From NCBI RefSeq assembly GCF_040054535.1, contig NC_090783.1, positions 685,001 through 749,000 of the forward strand: 64,000 bases of DNA. Reading direction: 5' to 3'. This DNA comes from Antennarius striatus. Its lineage: Eukaryota > Chordata > Actinopteri > Lophiiformes > Antennariidae. The position numbers were made by a program, and so were the translations under genes. The notes beneath the pieces are model-generated. The model did not search any database, had not been told where the DNA came from, and saw nothing but the letters and a program-made list of their open reading frames with translations. Below, piece by piece: positions 28,930 through 40,738 of this stretch; the first letter of the stretch is position 1, and each line of letters begins with the position of its first letter.

Positions 28930-29230
28930 TCAAGGCCCGGGGGCCGGATTCGGCCCTTGGCTGAGTTATCTCTGGCCCCCCAGATATTATATAATTACTG
29001 TTGGAGTTTGAGGTTTTACGACTCATTGATATTTCCTGCTAACTTGTTGATGCAGCTTCAGATCCTGATCCAACTCCCTTCAGTTAAAACGGTTGGGCGG
29101 TGGAACACATACCAGTTTTCAGGTTCTCATCGGGAACCGGTGCAGCCTGACCCTCCTGCCTGGATTTTGTCAAATCTTCACGTCAAACCCGTCCGTGGAG
29201 GAACATGGCATCCCATTGTCACCTCAAACA
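28930..29230. mobile_element. Possible DNA-transposon-derived relic
   Basis: Begins with an AAGGCCCGGGGGCCGG-type sequence that is common at the start of hAT-related dispersed repeats in vertebrate genomes. No transposase frame remains. The assignment rests on this motif only. Confidence 0.25.
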
Positions 29231-29639
29231 CGTGCTAAGCTCCCAGTTATGCGTTGTCCTGCAGCACCTGGCGCCGACTTCACACGCCGGTGGTTTGGAG
29301 CCGTGACACGGTCACGCCCGGCTGGAGCAGCGGCATGACGAGGGCGCGCCACATCAGAGAGCGCTGGCGCAGGAGGCCGCTCCAGGACAAGGGCTGCAAT
29401 TAGTACGCCACGCTAAGGGCGCGAGCGATGAGTCAGCCCAAGATAACCCCCGTTCGGTGGCGGATCGAGCTCCCGGTCGGACCACTGGACCCATACAGTA
29501 GAGTCTGATGCTACGTTAGCTTAGTTCAGTCTAGCTAAGCCCTCTTCCTTACTTCAGACTGCCTCCCCTCACCCCCCAGCTCTCACCACCATCACTGCCC
29601 CCTCCCTGCCTCACAGCAGACCAGGTGAGAGGAGAACTG

Positions 29640-30378
29640 AGGAACTTTTGGCCCCGAAAAGCATCTGGAACACACATCATACATGGTTCCAAAAAGAACC
29701 AGCCCAGCGTGCCCAACGACTTACATCTGATGAAGACTCTGGAGCGGCTCTTCCTCAGGCTCCTCAGGTGCAGCATGCTGAGGACTCTTTACAGTCTGCC
29801 TACCGGGGGGGTCGGCGTGCAGGACGCCATCCTCTACATCTAAAGAAGGCAAGCGGCACTGTGAAGATCCTCTTTCTGGATTCTTCAACACTACCAACCG
29901 GTCATTGACTTCGGGAGGGACCGACCCGGACCTAGACCAGTTCTGATTGGTTGTGCAGACCTATAAATGTCGTGGGCTGTGGCTTCGACAACAAGCTGGA
30001 CTGGACCAGCAACACGAGGCAGCTGGACCAGAACGCTCCCACAGGATGTATCTCCAGAGGAGGCTGAGGGCATCCAACGCCTGCAGGAAGCGCCTGTGGA
30101 TGTTCTACCAGCCTGTGGTCACCAGCATCCGACAGGACCCTGTGGTGCAACCTACCTACCTACAGTACCTACCCTACCTACCTACCCTATCTAACCACCT
30201 GCATACCTACCTACTTACCTTCCTACACCACTTGCATACCTATCCTACCTACCCACCTACCCATGCTCAGCTTCATTTAGCAAGACATTCAGGTGATCTG
30301 ATATATATAAAATTATATATATATATATATATAAAGATGATAGATACTTTAATAATCCCGGAGAAAGTTGCAGAATTC
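29640..30378 (+). mobile_element. Degenerate non-LTR (L2/Rex-like) retrotransposon 3' part
   Basis: Plus-strand reading shows remnants of the C-terminal part of a LINE polymerase (a block like RMYLQRRLRASNACRKRLWM, about 30040-30105, followed by MFYQPVV). It ends with the typical tail GATAGATACTTTAATAATCC (about 30338-30357) and a (CAGA)n tract. Frames are broken throughout. Confidence 0.6.
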
Positions 30379-30379
30379 A

Positions 30380-30438
<59 letters not shown>
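30379..30438. repeat. (CAGA)n microsatellite
   Basis: Tetranucleotide tract directly after the LINE tail; many LINE copies end in such simple repeats. Confidence 0.95.
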
Positions 30439-31804
<1,366 letters not shown>

Positions 31805-32071
31805 TCCAGGTGATGCTGAGGCCCCGCCCTGAATGGAAGGAGCCATAAATCAAGTCATCCTGAACTGGAGGTCAAAGGTCAGCGGCTGCTAATCGCTGTA
31901 ACCCTAGAATAATCCTCAGGGCTCCGCCCCCCCCCCCTTTGTTTTGGCTGTAAGCGATCTCCAATCGGTTGTTAGAAGGGAGGGGCGGGGCCTCGACCAC
32001 AGCTGGGCGTCACCCAGTGGCGACTGTTGCCGTGCTGATGTTTTATGGCGTGGGGTCCATCATCATGAACA

Positions 32072-32175
<104 letters not shown>

Positions 32176-32234
32176 CCTGCATTAATCCTCCCTGAATTTA
32201 TTCATGCAAAGGTCATCCGTGATTCCCATAATGG

Positions 32235-32236
<2 letters not shown>

Positions 32237-32285
<49 letters not shown>

Positions 32286-32306
32286 TGTGTGTGTGTGTGT
32301 GTGTGT

Positions 32307-32390
<84 letters not shown>
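32237..32390. repeat. (GT)n microsatellite, right arm of CA/GT pair
   Basis: GT tract of about 154 bases with three CTGT interruptions, in inverted orientation to 32073-32173. Confidence 0.97.
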
Positions 32391-32392
<2 letters not shown>

Positions 32393-32450
32393 CTCACATC
32401 ACAGGAACAGGAATCCAGACCAGACTGCCTTAAACAGCCTCTGGTTGCGG

Positions 32451-32760
32451 TATGACTTCCTTGAAGGCGGTATGTCTTCCTTTAAGGCGGTCTGGTTTCC
32501 TTTAAGGCGGTCTGACTTCCTTGAAGGCGGTCTGACTTCCTTGAAGGCGGTCTGACTTCCTTTAAGGCGGTCTGTCTTCCTTTAAGGAGGTCTGACTTCC
32601 TTTAAGGCGGTCCGTCTTCCTTTAAGGAGGTCTGACTTCCTTTAAGGCGGTCTGGTTTCCTTTAAGGCGGTATAACTTCCTTTAAGCCGGTATGACTTCC
32701 TTGAAGGCGGTATGACTTCCTTTAAGGCGGTCTGGTTTCCTTTAAGGCGGTCTGGTTTCC
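32451..32760. repeat. 20-bp minisatellite
   Basis: About 15 units of the form TCTGACTTCCTTTAAGGCGG with point variants (TATGACTTCC, TCTGGTTTCC, TTGAAGG, AAGGAGG). Confidence 0.95.
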
Positions 32761-33104
32761 TGTGTGGTGGCGGCGTTTCATTGGACGCCACACCTCAGAA
32801 GAACCTCCTTATCGCCCAATCACAGCGCCGGCGTCATCTCGGGTTCTGCGAGGGTGGGCTGGCGTCGCTCACGGGGGTCCGGCCTGCAGGAACACGCCCG
32901 GGGGAGGAAACCCTCACAGAAGAATCAAACAACCCCAGGCTGCTTTTTACCCAGCATGCATCTGTCCGTCAGGCTGCAGGACAGACGCTCTGATGACGGC
33001 GGGACCGGACTGTAAACGCTGCTCTATCTACACCTGAGGGGGGGTCAGGGTTAGAGGAGAAACACGGCCCCCCAGGACGAACCGGATACAGGAGCTGTGG
33101 CATC

Positions 33105-33167
33105 CTGCAGACCACGCCCCTGCAGACCACGCCCCTGCAGACCACGCCCCTGCAGACCACGCCCCTG
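33105..33167. repeat. 15-bp minisatellite, about four units
   Basis: Identical tandem copies of CTGCAGACCACGCCC. Confidence 0.95.
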
Positions 33168-33449
33168 TCTTTCAGCCCAGGATGAAACGACTTCGACTAA
33201 TGGAAAAATAAATCGCTGGGGGGTCGGATCAAACACGATGGAACTGGTTCCTGATGAAGCCATGACACTGATGGGATTACTGGGGGGGGGGTTATACTGG
33301 AAACACCAGGTCAGCGTTTCTGGGAGCCACCGGGACAAACGACACTTCATTTAAACTGAATGTGGAAACCCACTGGGGGTGTTTTTGTTTTGTTTTTCAG
33401 GGTGGGGGGGGGGTCACGTTGAGCTTTTTTTAATTCAAAACTGAAAATC

Positions 33450-33455
33450 TTTATT
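33450..33455 (-). terminator. Candidate polyadenylation signal of the CUB-domain gene
   Basis: AATAAA on the minus strand about 230 bases past the stop codon at 33680, in AT-rich sequence. Confidence 0.4.
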
Positions 33456-33679
33456 TTATCAATTCCAAATCAAATATATTTCCTGACTTTACAAATGACC
33501 CCCCACCCCCCCATCGACCTGAACCCGGACCGGGTCCACGTTCACGTCAGGTGGGGGGGGGAACTCAGACCAGGTGATGCTGTTTTTACCACTTTAACTG
33601 AACAACATTTAAACATTGAACTGACAGAACCAGGTCCACTTTAGGGAGGGGGGGGGTGTCCACCTCGGGGGGGTCCACC

Positions 33680-35620
33680 TCAGGTACAGGTCTTCAGCAG
33701 CGGGCTGAAGCGCAGCAGCGGCACGTCCACCACTGGGGGGCGCTCCTTCACCTGGGACCAGCCCCCCCCGAGGCCCCAGGCCGGTGGGGGTGGGGGCGGC
33801 AGGTCGGCGGGGTTGGAGTAGTTCTCATTACGACTTGGGGGGGCGATGCTGCCGTCGCCATGGCAGCGGACCAGGAACGCCCCCCGATGGTGGCGTTGGT
33901 AGAGCACGCCAGCCCCCCCCAGCAGCGTCAGGATGAGGGCGCTGAGCAGGAAGAACATCACGTAGACGCCTTTGGCCCCCCCCGACATGCCGTCGCAGCA
34001 ACCTGCAGGAAACAGGAAGTCAGGAGGAGGAGGAAGTGACATCATCAAATGGTATCCATTAACAGGAAACAGGAAGTAGTTTGGTCATGTGGGACCCTGA
34101 AGGCGTCGCCCCCCCAGAGCCGTTCTTCACTTTGACACCAAATGTTCAGTTGTCTCCATTTGTCTTTGACATGTTTTGAGTTTTGATCAGAGAAAATAAG
34201 ATTTCAGGAATGAATTTCAATCCCCTCCCCCTCATCTGGCCCTCATCCAATCAGCTGTCAGATCAGAACGTCATGGGACCAGAAGCAGACTCACGGTTCC
34301 CTCTGTGATCCGACGCCACCTCCATCCGGTCCTCAGCGTTCGTCAATCTCTCCGCCTCCATCCGACGTGGACCCGCCTCCTCCTGGTGCAGACCCGCCTC
34401 CTCCTGCTGCGGACCCGCCTCCTCCTGCTGCGGACCCGCCTCCTCCTGCTGCGGACCCGCCTCCTCCTGCTGCGGACCCGCCTCCTCCTGCTGCGGACCC
34501 GCCTCCTCCTGCTGCGGACCCGCCTCCTCCTGCTGCGGACCCGCCTCCTCCTGCTGCGGACCCGCCTCCTCCTGCTTCGGACCCGCCTCCTCCTGCTGCG
34601 GACCCGCCTCCTGATGGTGCAGGCCCGCCTCCTCCTGGTGCAGACCCGCCCCCTTTTGTTGTGGATCCGCCCCCTCCTGGTGCAGACCCTCCCCCATCTG
34701 GGTTGGATCTTCCTCCACATTTCTTCGTTTGGCCGTTGGGGGGCGGGTCCGGGCTCTGGGGGCGTGACGTAGCGGGGCGACGTCTGAGACCGGCGGTTCT
34801 GAAGGGGTCCCACCGGCACCTCCTCCTGCTGGAACCGTGGGCCCGGCTGTGAGGGCGTGGTCAACACCCACCTGTAGGAAGACGGAGGCGGGTCAAACAT
34901 GACTCAATAGCAGTATCGCGCTAATCGGGGCTGGACTCACCTCCACCGGCCCCTGTGGTCTCTCCGGGGGGGGCGAAGGTTCTTGGTAAAAATCCAACGT
35001 GGGGTCAGAAGGTTCCTCCACAAGTCCAGGTGACAGATCCAGGTCCTTGTTCCTTTCCGAGTCCCACTCTTGTGAGTCGTAGACCACCGGGGGTCCGAAG
35101 GCCTGGTAGCGGCCGTGGAAGCCCCTGTAGGGGGGGCTGGGCCGGCCCCCGATCAGCAGAACCACGTGCAGGGTGTCGGCGGAGGAGGTGTACGCCGCCT
35201 CACGCCAACACTTCTGCAGAATCCTGCGAGCCCTGAAGTGACCGGCAGGATCGTCCAGGTGGACCTGGTCCTGCTTGAGGTGGCAGTCATGGGGGGGGGT
35301 CAGGTCCTCCAGTTGGAGGTGGACCCTCTTCCCAGGATCCACCTGGATGGTCCAGTTGCACCAGAGGGGCGGGTTGGAGCAGAGGTAGTCCGGGGAGAAG
35401 AAGTCGCCGGCGTCGCCCCGGAGGAGCCGGTGGCAGCTCCGCAGGGCGAAGAAGGCCCCGGGGCCCCCATCTGAGGAAGACCCAGACCCCCACCCCCACC
35501 GAGAAACATCTGAACCCCCAAGAACCAGATCCAAACGCAACACGGTCCAGAGATGGTGTCATCCGACGGACCGCGATGCGTTCACTGACCGAAGACCGAC
35601 GCCTCCAGATTCATTCAAAT

Positions 35621-35705
<85 letters not shown>

Positions 35706-35908
35706 AACAAACAAACAAACAAACCACCCACCTGGGGGCTCTTCTTCTCTGGTCTCCTACAAACACACAAACAATCCGTTACCGGCTGCGGGTCTCCAGC
35801 TCAGCCCAACAGGAAGTGCCTCACCTGAACGCCGCCGCTGCCCCAGAACATCAGAACCAGCAGCAGAACCGGTTCAAACCGGAAGCTGAAGCTTCTCCAC
35901 ATCTTCAT
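33680..35908 (-). CDS. CUB-domain type I membrane protein with heptad repeats, 5 exons
   Basis: Exons are 35908-35825, 35756-35732 (only 25 nt), 35470-34941, 34871-34295 and 34002-33680. All junctions are GT-AG and phases join to an open 512-residue frame. Residues 1-28 are a signal peptide (VLLLVLMFW core). Residues about 46-160 form a CUB-like domain with paired cysteines (C-H-R-L-L..., SPDYLCSNPPLWCNW, HDC, KCW). Sixteen heptads, mostly GPQQEEA, occupy 275-386. CC precedes a transmembrane helix at about 417-440 (VMFFLLSALILTLL), and a Pro-rich cytoplasmic tail follows with NENYSNPADLPPPPPP. The architecture fits a cell-surface receptor or adhesion-type protein; the tyrosine/NP-containing tail could bind adaptors. 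I do not recognise an ortholog. The 25-nt exon rests on phase and splice sites only. It lies between otx1 and b3gnt2. Confidence 0.75.
34367..34702 (-). repeat. Coding 21-bp minisatellite
   Basis: Sixteen 21-bp units in exon 4 of the CUB gene, eight of them in a row encoding GPQQEEA. Plus-strand unit is close to GACCCGCCTCCTCCTGCTGC plus G. Outer units are diverged (GLHQEGA, DPQQKGA, GLHHQEA, GPRRMEA) and inner ones nearly identical, as in an actively homogenising tandem array. Confidence 0.95.
35623..35724. repeat. (CA)n then (AAAC)n microsatellite in CUB gene intron
   Basis: About 78 bases of CA followed by about six AAAC units, between the 25-nt exon 2 and exon 3. Confidence 0.97.
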
Positions 35909-36119
35909 ACCGACACTGCGTCTCACTGCTTCGACAGGTAAAGTCAGTTTGAGCCTCCGGGCTTCCGTTAAAAAACAGCTGAGAATCATCAGCTGATTGA
36001 CGCCTCAGTGACGTCATGTCGGGTGTGTCCACCAGGGGGCGGTGTCCGGCCGGATCCGCTCCTGACGTCATTCAGCAGAAACGTAACAATAATATAATAT
36101 GAAAGTAACAAAACAACAA

Positions 36120-36220
36120 CCACGACAATAACAATACTACTACTACTAATACTACTACTACTAATACTACTACTACTACTACTAATAATAATAATAATAC
36201 AAATAGTGATTTAAATAATA

Positions 36221-36269
<49 letters not shown>

Positions 36270-36300
36270 TAATAATAACAATAACAATAATAATAATAGT
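36120..36300. repeat. Trinucleotide-rich (ACT/AAT)n tract
   Basis: About 180 bases of ACT, AAT and AAC triplets. Minus-strand poly-Leu/Val frames over it are artefacts. Confidence 0.95.
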
Positions 36301-37315
36301 GTTTATTTCTCTACTTGTCTTTGACTCAATTAAAAAAATAAAATATTAAAATTTATCGTCTCACACGATGAATAAAAACGAACTAATTTCAGGATCTGAA
36401 CTTTAATTTTTTTTAAATTTTCTGTTCATCAGAAACTTTATTTACATGTTTGTGGTTTAATCATTTTAAAGTTGTTCTGTCCATTTTTTCTTCCTTCAAC
36501 ATTTGTTTTGTCCCAAAATAATCAATCAATCAATAACTTAAACAATAGCAGGGTCGTCTGGTCGTGATGGGGTCGATGTCTGTCTGGTTTCCATGGTTAC
36601 GTGTCTCTGAGTATTTCTGGGTTTGTTCAAAAAGGATTTGTGTTTATTTCTGTTTGTATTTTATCTCTGATGGAGTAAATTATGGATCGGCCGACGCCAA
36701 AGAATTAGAGAATAGATTTACTGGACAATAAAAACAAACAAACAAACAAACAAACAAACAAACAAACAAACAAACTGTCACTAGAAGGATTTATTTGTAG
36801 GAAAATAGATTTACTTTATAAACACCAATAAAAGCACAACACGTTTATTAACATGATAATCAATCACATCAGACCCCCCCCACCCCCAAATGTTGTTAAT
36901 GAACGTCATTAAACGGTCAGGCCAAATTAAACGATGGCAGATCAGCATCACTGATGGATGACGCTCCTGTTCACAGGACGACAGACAAAACAACGAACAA
37001 ACAAGAAACAAACAATCAACATGAGGACAGCAAATCCTTCCACAGGTGTGTTTAGCTCCGCCCCCTACAGACGATAGGATGATGCTGGTGCTTTGAGTTC
37101 TTGTTGACAAACAAACAAAAACAAACAAATAAGCACAAAATCATAAAAACAAACAAGCACACAAACAAAAACTACAAACAAACAAACAAGTAAACAAACA
37201 AACAACCTCCCTTCCAGAGGAGCAGAATCGTTCGACGTGACGTAAACCCTGGGGGGGGTCTCGGGATCTGACGGGACCAAGAGCCCCGGCGCCATCTTTG
37301 GCGGGGGGGGGGGGG
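36301..37315. other. b3gnt2 3' flank
   Basis: AT-rich, no coding feature. Contains (AAAC)n at about 36731-36775, further AAAC-rich sequence at 37100-37205 and an AATAAA on the minus strand at 36843-36848 that could end the b3gnt2 transcript. Confidence 0.5.
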
Positions 37316-38539
37316 TCACTGGCAGTCCAGCTCGGGGTCTCGGACCCAGGGCCAGATGGCCAGCATCTCCTGGGGGGTGCGGCTGTGCACCAGCATCAGG
37401 TTGCGGTAGATGCAGGGCCGGTCCCGGTCCCGGTCCTCGATGTCGAAGGTCCTGAAGCCCCGGTGGCCCTGGGGGGCCAGGCCCAGCTTCTGGAGACACA
37501 TCCCGGTGTAGACGTCATCGATGGGGTACAGCACCACCCGCCGGGACGCCTCGGACAGGCGCAGCGCCAGGTCCCCGGACAACAGGTACCCCCCGCCCCC
37601 GGCGTAGGGCGGGTACCGCCCCACGAAGACGCTCTCCGGGATGAAGTACTTGAGCTTCTTGTCCCGGTGGGGGGCGGCGTCGCTGATGACGTCACCGACG
37701 AACAGATCCTTGGTCCGGCTCTCCGACACGTTCTCCAGGAAGTCCAGGACGCGGGGGGTGTTGACCAACACGTCGTCGTCCCCCTTCAGGACGTAGCGGG
37801 CGTGGGGGCAGCGGCGGCCGAACCACTCCAGGAAGAGGACGTCCTTCAGGGTGAGGTTGAAGAAGGTGTCCCGGTACCTCCAGAGGAGGACGTCCTTGTG
37901 GATCCGGGCCTCCTGGCGCAGGAGCCCCCGCAAGTCGGGGAAGTGGTCGCCCCCAAAGGTGCTCCCCAGCAGGAAGACCACGGCCACCGTCCGGTTGGCC
38001 ACCACGCCGGCGCGCCCCCACGTCTCGCGGATGGCCTGGCGCCGGTCAAAGTGAGGCGTGAGCGACTTGACCGCCAGCAGGAGGAAGGGCGTGGCCTCGC
38101 ACACGCGGGGGGGGTCAATCAGCAGGGGGTACCTCCTGCAGCGCATGTGCAACAGGAAGTCCTGGAAGAGCCGCGGCAGGACGTTGTAGTCCAGGATCTG
38201 CGTGGGGACCCTGTAGTCCGGCTCGCAGGGGTCCGGCGGACCCGTGTCGTTCAGCCAATCGGGGAGCTCGCCGGGGGGCGTGGCGGCGAGCGCGGCGGCG
38301 AACACGGGGTTGTGGAGGAAGTCCAGGTGCTGCTGCTCCTTGTTCCAGAACGACTGGCTCGCCACGTCCGGACGCCAGAACCTCCGCGACGGGACCCGGA
38401 CCCGCTGGCGGCCGCTTTGGCTCCGCCTCACGTTCCACGCCAGGCCAATCAGGAGGAAGATGACCACGTTGAGCATCATCATCACGCAGAACGCGATGCC
38501 CTTCTTGCGGACCCCCGGCATGTGGCCTCCCCTCTGCAT
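37316..38539 (-). CDS. N-acetyllactosaminide beta-1,3-N-acetylglucosaminyltransferase 2
   Basis: Type II Golgi glycosyltransferase that adds GlcNAc in beta-1,3 linkage to galactose during poly-N-acetyllactosamine synthesis. The 407-residue product fits human B3GNT2 (about 397). A short cytoplasmic head (RKK) precedes a membrane anchor at about 14-35. The luminal GT31 domain shows TPFLLLAVKSLTPHFDRRQA (149-168), the metal-binding KGDDDVLVN (DDD 254-256), FVGDVISDAAPHRDKKLKY (280-298), PPYAGGGGYL and YPIDDVYTGMCL. N-glycosylation sequons NDT, NRT, NLT and NVS are present. The coding exon begins directly after a splice acceptor (TCTCTTGCAG), so the ATG at 38539 is its first codon. The Met at 38521 aligns better with the human start and is an alternative. 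The 5' untranslated exon is upstream. Confidence 0.95.
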   Translation of the reverse strand: MQRGGHMPGVRKKGIAFCVMMMLNVVIFLLIGLAWNVRRSQSGRQRVRVPSRRFWRPDVASQSFWNKEQQHLDFLHNPVFAAALAATPPGELPDWLNDTGPPDPCEPDYRVPTQILDYNVLPRLFQDFLLHMRCRRYPLLIDPPRVCEATPFLLLAVKSLTPHFDRRQAIRETWGRAGVVANRTVAVVFLLGSTFGGDHFPDLRGLLRQEARIHKDVLLWRYRDTFFNLTLKDVLFLEWFGRRCPHARYVLKGDDDVLVNTPRVLDFLENVSESRTKDLFVGDVISDAAPHRDKKLKYFIPESVFVGRYPPYAGGGGYLLSGDLALRLSEASRRVVLYPIDDVYTGMCLQKLGLAPQGHRGFRTFDIEDRDRDRPCIYRNLMLVHSRTPQEMLAIWPWVRDPELDCQ

Positions 38540-38867
38540 CTGCAAGAGACGACAGGGAGAGTGAGGAACGAGACCAGCGTCACCCTGGGGGGGGCGGGGG
38601 AGGTACGTACGGGGGGGCCCGGGTACAGCGGGGCGTTCGGGAACATCCTGAACGCGGGACGGTGGTCGGTTCCACGCCAGACGGGACGCGTGTCTGTCTG
38701 TAATCCTGTCAGGACGCCCCCCCCCAGCCCCTCCTCTTCCTCCCCCCTCCCTCGCTGACAGACAGGAGTCACACGCTTTCAATTGAGGCGTTCACATGAC
38801 GCCGGTTTGCTGCAGCGTTCTTGTTCACAGGAAATGCAGCAGCCAGCGGCGGCGAGGAGGAACCGTC

Positions 38868-38985
38868 CGGTTTGGGTCGATCCGGTTTGGGTCGATCCGG
38901 TTTGGGTCGATCCGGTTTGGGTCGATCCGGTTTGGGTCGAACCGGTTTGGGTCGATCCGGTTTGGGTCGATCCGGTTCGGTCCGG
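38868..38985. repeat. 15-bp minisatellite
   Basis: About eight units of CCGGTTTGGGTCGAT in the presumed 5' intron of b3gnt2; one unit has an A-for-T change (GTCGAAC). Confidence 0.95.
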
Positions 38986-39721
38986 GTCGTTAGTCACGTG
39001 TGAAAAAAACGAAGCAACAAGGAAACAAAACGATGAGGGTCAAACTTCATCACCCGCCTTCTCCTTTTGGCCCCGCCCCCTCCACTGGCATTGCCTGTGA
39101 TGCCTGTAAAGAGGGCGGGGCCAGAAGAAGGAGGCGTGTAAACGACATGATGGTTATGTGGAGCAACACTGATCTTAATCACGTGACCCTCACCATGTGA
39201 CCACTGATGAGGGTCATGTGACCTCCATCAAATAAATAACGTCCCTTCAGACAACCTGTCTGCGTCACAGGGTCGCTGTAGAGGTCAAAGGTCAGGAAGG
39301 CTATAGGAACTGATTGACCTCACGGTCACCCCGCCCCTTTGGGATGACGTCACACCGTAAACTTTACATTAATTCCTGACACCTGCACCGAGCTGAGGAC
39401 GATCAATCGCGCTGATCGATCCATCCACGTGAGACTGACAGGTGCGCACGAGATCAAATGGACCCTCCTGATCACCTGCAGAACCGATAATCGATTCGGC
39501 TGATCGCTTCCTGCGGACTCACCGTTAAACCGACGGCGGGTTCACCGGGACCGACGCGTCCTTCTCGGGAAGCTTTGACCCCCGTCCGAGTCCCGGTGAC
39601 GTCAGAGGGTCCGTCGGCAGGAGTCACGACCGCTCACCGGCAGGCGGAAGGTGACCCCGTCGCGCGTGATCCGCGCGTGCCGCCGCCGTGACTCCGCCCA
39701 CAGGTTGACTGCCGGACTTAC

Positions 39722-39800
39722 CTGAGCCGCCCGCTGATTGGCTGCCTGCGGGAATACGTCATCACTTCACCGATTCCCGATGAAGACCTGTGGGTCCAGA
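39722..39800 (-). other. Possible untranslated first exon of b3gnt2
   Basis: A minus-strand CAG followed by the donor GTAAGT ends at 39722, downstream of CpG-bearing sequence, about 1.2 kb upstream of the coding-exon acceptor. The 5' boundary given is approximate. Inferred from the donor and distance only. Confidence 0.25.
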
Positions 39801-39971
39801 CTGGATGGGGGGTCTGTCCCGCTCTGACGTCACAGCTGCCTTTGACCCTACAGACCCGCTGGTCCAGACGGGATGTGACGTCACGAGGGCGGAGTCTACT
39901 GCTGCAGGTCATCTCTTCTGTGGTGATGAAACTTTATTGCGACCAAAGTCTGTAGAAACTTTATTGTTCTG

Positions 39972-40031
39972 ATCAGGCCACGCCCCCTCAGAGCCAAACA
40001 CGTGCTCAACTCTGAGGGGGCGTGGCCTGAT
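39972..40031. repeat. Perfect 22-bp inverted repeat
   Basis: Arms 39972-39993 and 40010-40031 are exact reverse complements (core CCACGCCCCCTCAGAG) separated by 16 bases containing CACGTG. It lies between b3gnt2 and the 3' end of commd1. Confidence 0.95.
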
Positions 40032-40098
40032 GTGTGTGTTCACAGTAAATAGATGGAGTATTTAACACACACACACACACTATCATATTAAGCTCTTC

Positions 40099-40104
40099 TT
40101 TATT
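40099..40104 (-). terminator. Candidate commd1 polyadenylation signal
   Basis: AATAAA on the minus strand about 295 bases past the commd1 stop codon, next to a short (GT)n tract. Confidence 0.45.
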
Positions 40105-40398
40105 GTGTGTGTGTGTGTGGGGGGGCACAAACATCAACACACTCTTCGTCTACGCGTCGCGTCTTAACTCTTGCCGGTCACCTGCCGGTGACCTCTGACC
40201 CCGGGCTGATTAGTCTGTCTGAAGTAGGTAAAAGTGGGCGTGGCCTCAGACGGGCCACCGCCCCCCCCTGACTTGAGTCTGAATAAAGTTTTGTTTACGG
40301 CCTCGGTGGGCGGGGCCAGAGGCCGCTGTGGATCCATCCTGATCTCGCAGGATGAGGCGTCCCCGTCAAGGTCCCGCCTCTCTGCTGCTGTGGACCAA

Positions 40399-40683
40399 TC
40401 AGACGCCTTCGCTGCCGCGGGCGAGGCCGTCGATGCTGCGCCGCACGTCAGCCATCGTCCTCAGCGCCTGGTTGACCTGAGCTTCATCGAACTCCAGACA
40501 CACGAACTCCGAGTCCTGAGGGAGGGAGACCACATCAAGGGGGGGGTCAGGGGTCAGAGGTCGTCCACCTGCACAGCCGTGTGGGCGGGGTCTGAGGGGC
40601 CGCTTTGATTGTCGTGGTCATTCATCTGTTTAATACAAGATGAACTCCGCAGGACAGAATGATTGGAGCAGCTGACCTCTGAC

Positions 40684-40738
<55 letters not shown>

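Noticed and set aside
34305-34852. Plus-strand Asp-Pro-Pro or Leu-Arg-Thr repeat frames
   Set aside because: Shadows of the 21-bp coding repeat in exon 4 of the minus-strand CUB gene, which is supported by splice phases and flanking domains.
36072-36287. Poly-leucine/valine frame
   Set aside because: Translation of an ACT/AAT trinucleotide tract, not a membrane protein.
37298-38758. 486-codon open frame antisense to b3gnt2
   Set aside because: GC-rich third positions of b3gnt2 keep the opposite strand open. The antisense peptide shows no domain, while the sense frame is an unmistakable glycosyltransferase.
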